A stretch of 22,918 nucleotides of DNA from JAGPKI01 sp052034135 (GTDB lineage Bacteria > Caldisericota > Caldisericia > UBA6126 > JAGPKI01), in assembly GCA_052034135.1 (NCBI GenBank), contig JBPOJC010000062.1, positions 1 to 22,918 of the forward strand, written 5' to 3'. The position numbers and the translations under genes were made by a program. The notes under the pieces are model-generated. The model did not search any database. It worked only from the letters and a program-made list of their open reading frames with translations, and had not been told where the DNA came from. Below, piece after piece: positions 21,001 through 22,918 of the stretch (position 1 is the first letter of the stretch; every line of letters begins with the position of its first letter).

Positions 21001-22918
21001 TTGTAAGAGGTGATTGTGGATCTACAAGTTCAGGAGTTGTGCCAGCAGTTAATGGCATTGGAGAAGCTGATACAATTAAATCATTGCTTGGTACAACATC
21101 AATTTTTGTTTGAGCAGATAAATAAACTTCGTGAGAGAATTGGTAAGGAAGATACACATCATAGAACGGAGTAAATCCTCTATCGTTGTTATCATCGCCG
21201 TACTTATAAGCATTAATAATAACTGGTATAAGCTCATCATCATTAATGACATGGTCTGGCGGTGAGATGTTTCCTTTTATAGGTCCTCCGCCAAAGTCAA
21301 GACCAACAGTTGTAATTTGATTGCCGAGGTTAGCAGAAAATTCAAAGTCGTAAATTCCATCATTTCTATTCCATGTTCTTGCATCAATTATTCCTGAAGT
21401 CCAGGTATTTGTTGCAAGGTCATATGTTCCACAAATTTCTGTTTCAAAATCTCCAAAGGATACTTTGCCATCACCGTTTGTATCATCTTCTTTATCATAC
21501 TGGAAACCTAATTCAGTCTTTGTGCTACTTCTTGGAGGTCTTGTTATCCAGCCATCTCCTGCGCCATCGTAAGATTTTGTTCTTGGATTATATACTCCTC
21601 TATCCTGCCAAACAACAAGAACTGCATTATTGCACTCTTTTATCGTATCAGTATAGGCTGAATCATAACCTTTTGGCTCATATTCACCCAAAGTAACTCT
21701 TACCTTTTGATCAGTATCTGGTAAAAACTGAGTTTTATCAACTTTAAGGTCAAGAGCATGTACAATAAAACCATCTTCTTTTACACCACAACAATCTTCA
21801 AAAGTTTTGATTACGCCATTTTGAAGTTCAACTGTTATAGTAATTTTGCCTCTATTTATAGGAATTATTTCGTCAAAAACAAATGCATTACAGTGAGCAT
21901 CTTGCATAGCTGCAGTTGTAAATCCTCTTGCCGGAGTATGGGTAAGTCGTGCATCAGGCGCTGCGAGAGTATAATTAAGTCTCTTATTGTATTGAAGGAG
22001 TGGATTCCAATCATTGTAAGTGTAGCTAACTCTATCTTCTACATAGACACGAGGATTAGTAATATTTGAAAAGTCACCAGCAGTTTCTAAGGGAGAAACT
22101 TCATAAAGCTGCCAGTTTGTGTCGTCTACCACTATCTCGCCAGAGTAATCATATTGCACAGGAACCCTTGAAAGCTCATTATACTTATTATACAAAGGCG
22201 TTATATGACCTTGCGACTCAATTCCAATTATTTTTGGTCGCATAAAAGGACCTTTTATTTTAATTCTCTTGATAAGTAAATCTGGTCTATTTTCGTTTCT
22301 AAAGAAACTGTAGTGTTCATTATCATAATTTTTAAGAATAAAGAACAAACCGTAGTCTGAAAGAGGATAAAATTCTGTTCCTAACTTTTCAAATTGTTCA
22401 TATTGCCACTCTTTTGTATAGTCGTAATTGCTTGTAAATCTCTTCTTTGCTGAGCTTCTTGACCAGGCTGCTGGATAAGCGTTAAATCCAGACCCTCTGC
22501 CTGTATCATTAAGACCTACATCAGTTGAAACTTTTCCTTTCACTCTACCAGTATGAGTTTGCCCTCCTGTATAAGCCCTTAAGTCGGTTTGCCACTCAAA
22601 TAGAATTGGATCATATCTTGACTGAATGAATGGCATAGGTGGAACTTCCATTCTGCTTAATGCAGCAGGTCCTTGATTGTAATTCACTTTTGAGTATTGA
22701 AGAGCATGATCTACCCAATTTATCTCTACAAAATTTAGCACTGGATCCGCTGGTAAAACATTGATTCTTACAGAACCGCAATAATCTATACCCTGGGAGA
22801 AATCTCTAATAAAGTAAGGTGGATGCAAAATTGATGAATTATAATCGTAAACCATTTCTTTTGAGTAAACTGTTATTTCAACAGGTGTTTCAGAAGTTAT
22901 TGGTCTTGCAACAATCAA
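18002..22918 (-). CDS. Giant secreted multidomain protein with C-terminal stalk domain (5' end outside window)
   Basis: The C-terminal 1638 residues are visible and the frame is open at the window edge. The most N-terminal part is rich in Tyr, Asn and Asp and shows no family I recognise. Calcium-loop-like motifs occur at DTNGDGKVSFGDF, DYNRNGKVDEINKE and DIDNDKRLTYRDS. An exceptionally aromatic segment corresponds to about 19985-20190. Then come a carboxypeptidase-regulatory-like Ig domain (PVPGAKVTISG..DSKIADATGKAEF), a glucodextranase-B-like Ig domain (VIISGKVKPGSIVTINNEPV) and a further beta domain. Residues 1513-1638 of the visible part are two copper-amine-oxidase-N (PF07833, stalk) repeats, each with GRTFVP(L/I)R and a W(V/N) near the end. 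Such proteins are usually cell-surface or extracellular. A strong terminator follows. The function is unknown; surface or S-layer-associated structure is a guess. Confidence 0.88.
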   Translation of the reverse strand: MIVARPITSETPVEITVYSKEMVYDYNSSILHPPYFIRDFSQGIDYCGSVRINVLPADPVLNFVEINWVDHALQYSKVNYNQGPAALSRMEVPPMPFIQSRYDPILFEWQTDLRAYTGGQTHTGRVKGKVSTDVGLNDTGRGSGFNAYPAAWSRSSAKKRFTSNYDYTKEWQYEQFEKLGTEFYPLSDYGLFFILKNYDNEHYSFFRNENRPDLLIKRIKIKGPFMRPKIIGIESQGHITPLYNKYNELSRVPVQYDYSGEIVVDDTNWQLYEVSPLETAGDFSNITNPRVYVEDRVSYTYNDWNPLLQYNKRLNYTLAAPDARLTHTPARGFTTAAMQDAHCNAFVFDEIIPINRGKITITVELQNGVIKTFEDCCGVKEDGFIVHALDLKVDKTQFLPDTDQKVRVTLGEYEPKGYDSAYTDTIKECNNAVLVVWQDRGVYNPRTKSYDGAGDGWITRPPRSSTKTELGFQYDKEDDTNGDGKVSFGDFETEICGTYDLATNTWTSGIIDARTWNRNDGIYDFEFSANLGNQITTVGLDFGGGPIKGNISPPDHVINDDELIPVIINAYKYGDDNNDRGFTPFYDVYLPYQFSHEVYLSAQTKIDVVPSNDLIVSASPMPLTAGTTPELVDPQSPLTITVLDEEGNPVDLSYGVPDPSGERIISDTTIWNELIFDPHPDNRDFYGKNARLPQYYWLRTDLQNDDGTSVCNKSLYSDGQNPFAPIEIDFREKDKGKYIFKGFCANDEGAFDVFVFTPDRKHVGKTTVKVVLPDVSYKVVNTDDSAGREFDVPGDPDFALTAGDNRLYKVTAYVKNAQGIPMKGAGSDISVCGGSATETARFTILSTAPYNFGWAYDQPDATTYILSGKSYYFISGGDSKSDSFASLRVGIDYNRNGKVDEINKEIIYISGFRAFYYNYLYLYGDRFFDYGHWTYYNTRNWMWDDGRFETYPLHLIYPEPAVDRWERYWYPTTSVKIGYGLGAIYNSPHKGGYCFVDIDNDKRLTYRDSLNLDKEGKATFYLYAEDIASIGGLIGNNRYSNNEYSSDIYGNPVEYNAESPQNTDRRFINKWQSYSYYYKYLVTTGDYTFKLDWDAMPNRYLELKPPLVDLYDAETGVALGKDILSKDSYDLSYGKSNSILIRAYPADKRDLPLQEGASIVLDREEYFPQSIAEKSIFGPQHETTIYGNIYASATDPKAKETVITYTPTGIGEKQAYLQYWNRNSRFIYPNFYMVGGLASLDVAKGLTIEIRTDDVLKSGVLGRLIIYVKEAGSKAPVPGAKVTISGVGLEDSKIADATGKAEFSVTPKAKGVIVVKAEMEGMITGTRLIGVEEDVTPQFIDLDPFDVIPEENSVIISGKVKPGSIVTINNEPVSVDENGRFKYIGKLYETFTTFEIVAKDPAGKVAKKVITIEKPSANLTVLLDLPDKLIEAKEFTVKGKVVREKVTENNPNRAMWVFVNGVEAKVIPDAKYIEFNFEATVPVSYGKNRIEINVRTSEGYAKKIFEIDNYHRTTIELQIDNDVAYVDGNPKKIDSKPYISNGRTFVPLRIIAEGFGAEVVWVPETKGINITLGDRVISMQIGSTKAIINNKVVNLDAPPEIKEGRTFVPIRFVSEALGATVDWNEKTRTVVITRLYLD
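18005..18382 (-). other. Copper-amine-oxidase-N-like (stalk) domain coding segment
   Basis: This segment encodes the last 126 residues of the giant protein. Two related halves each contain NGRTFVPLR or EGRTFVPIR, followed by a GA.V.W motif and a hydrophobic beta strand. The domain is common at the end of secreted proteins in Firmicutes and several thermophilic phyla. Confidence 0.85.

Overview
The window looks like a chromosomal segment of a low-GC (roughly one third G+C by eye), probably anaerobic and possibly thermophilic bacterium from a little-cultivated lineage. The pointers are a ferredoxin-fused electron-transfer flavoprotein, large secreted proteins ending in a copper-amine-oxidase-N 'stalk' domain, a Pol I with a degenerate proofreading domain, and intergenic spaces filled with dispersed palindromic repeats. 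A Caldisericota-like organism would fit, but this is a guess; there is no rRNA or other phylogenetic marker. No phage, plasmid, CRISPR or tRNA signal was seen.

Layout. 45-2168 (+): secreted PQQ-type beta-propeller with Ig-like tail. 2169-2576: repeats. 2577-3341 (-): CofE-family gamma-glutamyl ligase whose conserved N-terminus lies upstream of the first ordinary start codon. It is flanked by a 107-bp inverted repeat pair (2373-2479 and 3849-3955). 3342-4185: repeats, then the etf promoter. 4186-6167 (+): etfB-etfA, EtfA carrying an N-terminal 2x[4Fe-4S] domain. 6154-10314 (-): apparent operon of a secreted thioredoxin/Ig protein followed by two M16 peptidase-family proteins, one lacking and one retaining the zinc site. 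10315-11257: repeats. 11258-16846 (-): apparent operon of 1-pyrroline-5-carboxylate dehydrogenase, a tail-anchored 11-residue-repeat coiled-coil protein, a CPBP membrane protein and DNA polymerase I, with a good sigma-70-type promoter at 16887-16915. 16847-18001: repeats plus a strong palindromic terminator. 18002-22918 (-): 3' part of a giant secreted protein (1638 residues visible, start outside the window).

How the genes fit. EtfAB and P5C dehydrogenase suggest anaerobic amino-acid or organic-acid oxidation, but no dedicated Etf partner dehydrogenase and no proline dehydrogenase are present. Three proteins (propeller, thioredoxin protein, giant protein) share the same kind of small Ig-like domain, so the organism seems to use a common set of exported modules.

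The most distinctive feature is the repeat landscape. At least five palindromic repeat types occur in all four long gene-free stretches, joined by a recurring CACCACC/GGGGTGG linker. They assemble into MITE-like composites of about 160-180 bp with imperfect terminal inverted repeats and, in two places, expand one hairpin arm into 21- or 24-bp tandem arrays. One composite ends on the polA stop codon. I did not find a convincing new multi-gene defence or metabolic system; the repeat elements, the CofE start, the Pol I steric-gate substitution and the 11-residue-repeat protein deserve the closest second look.
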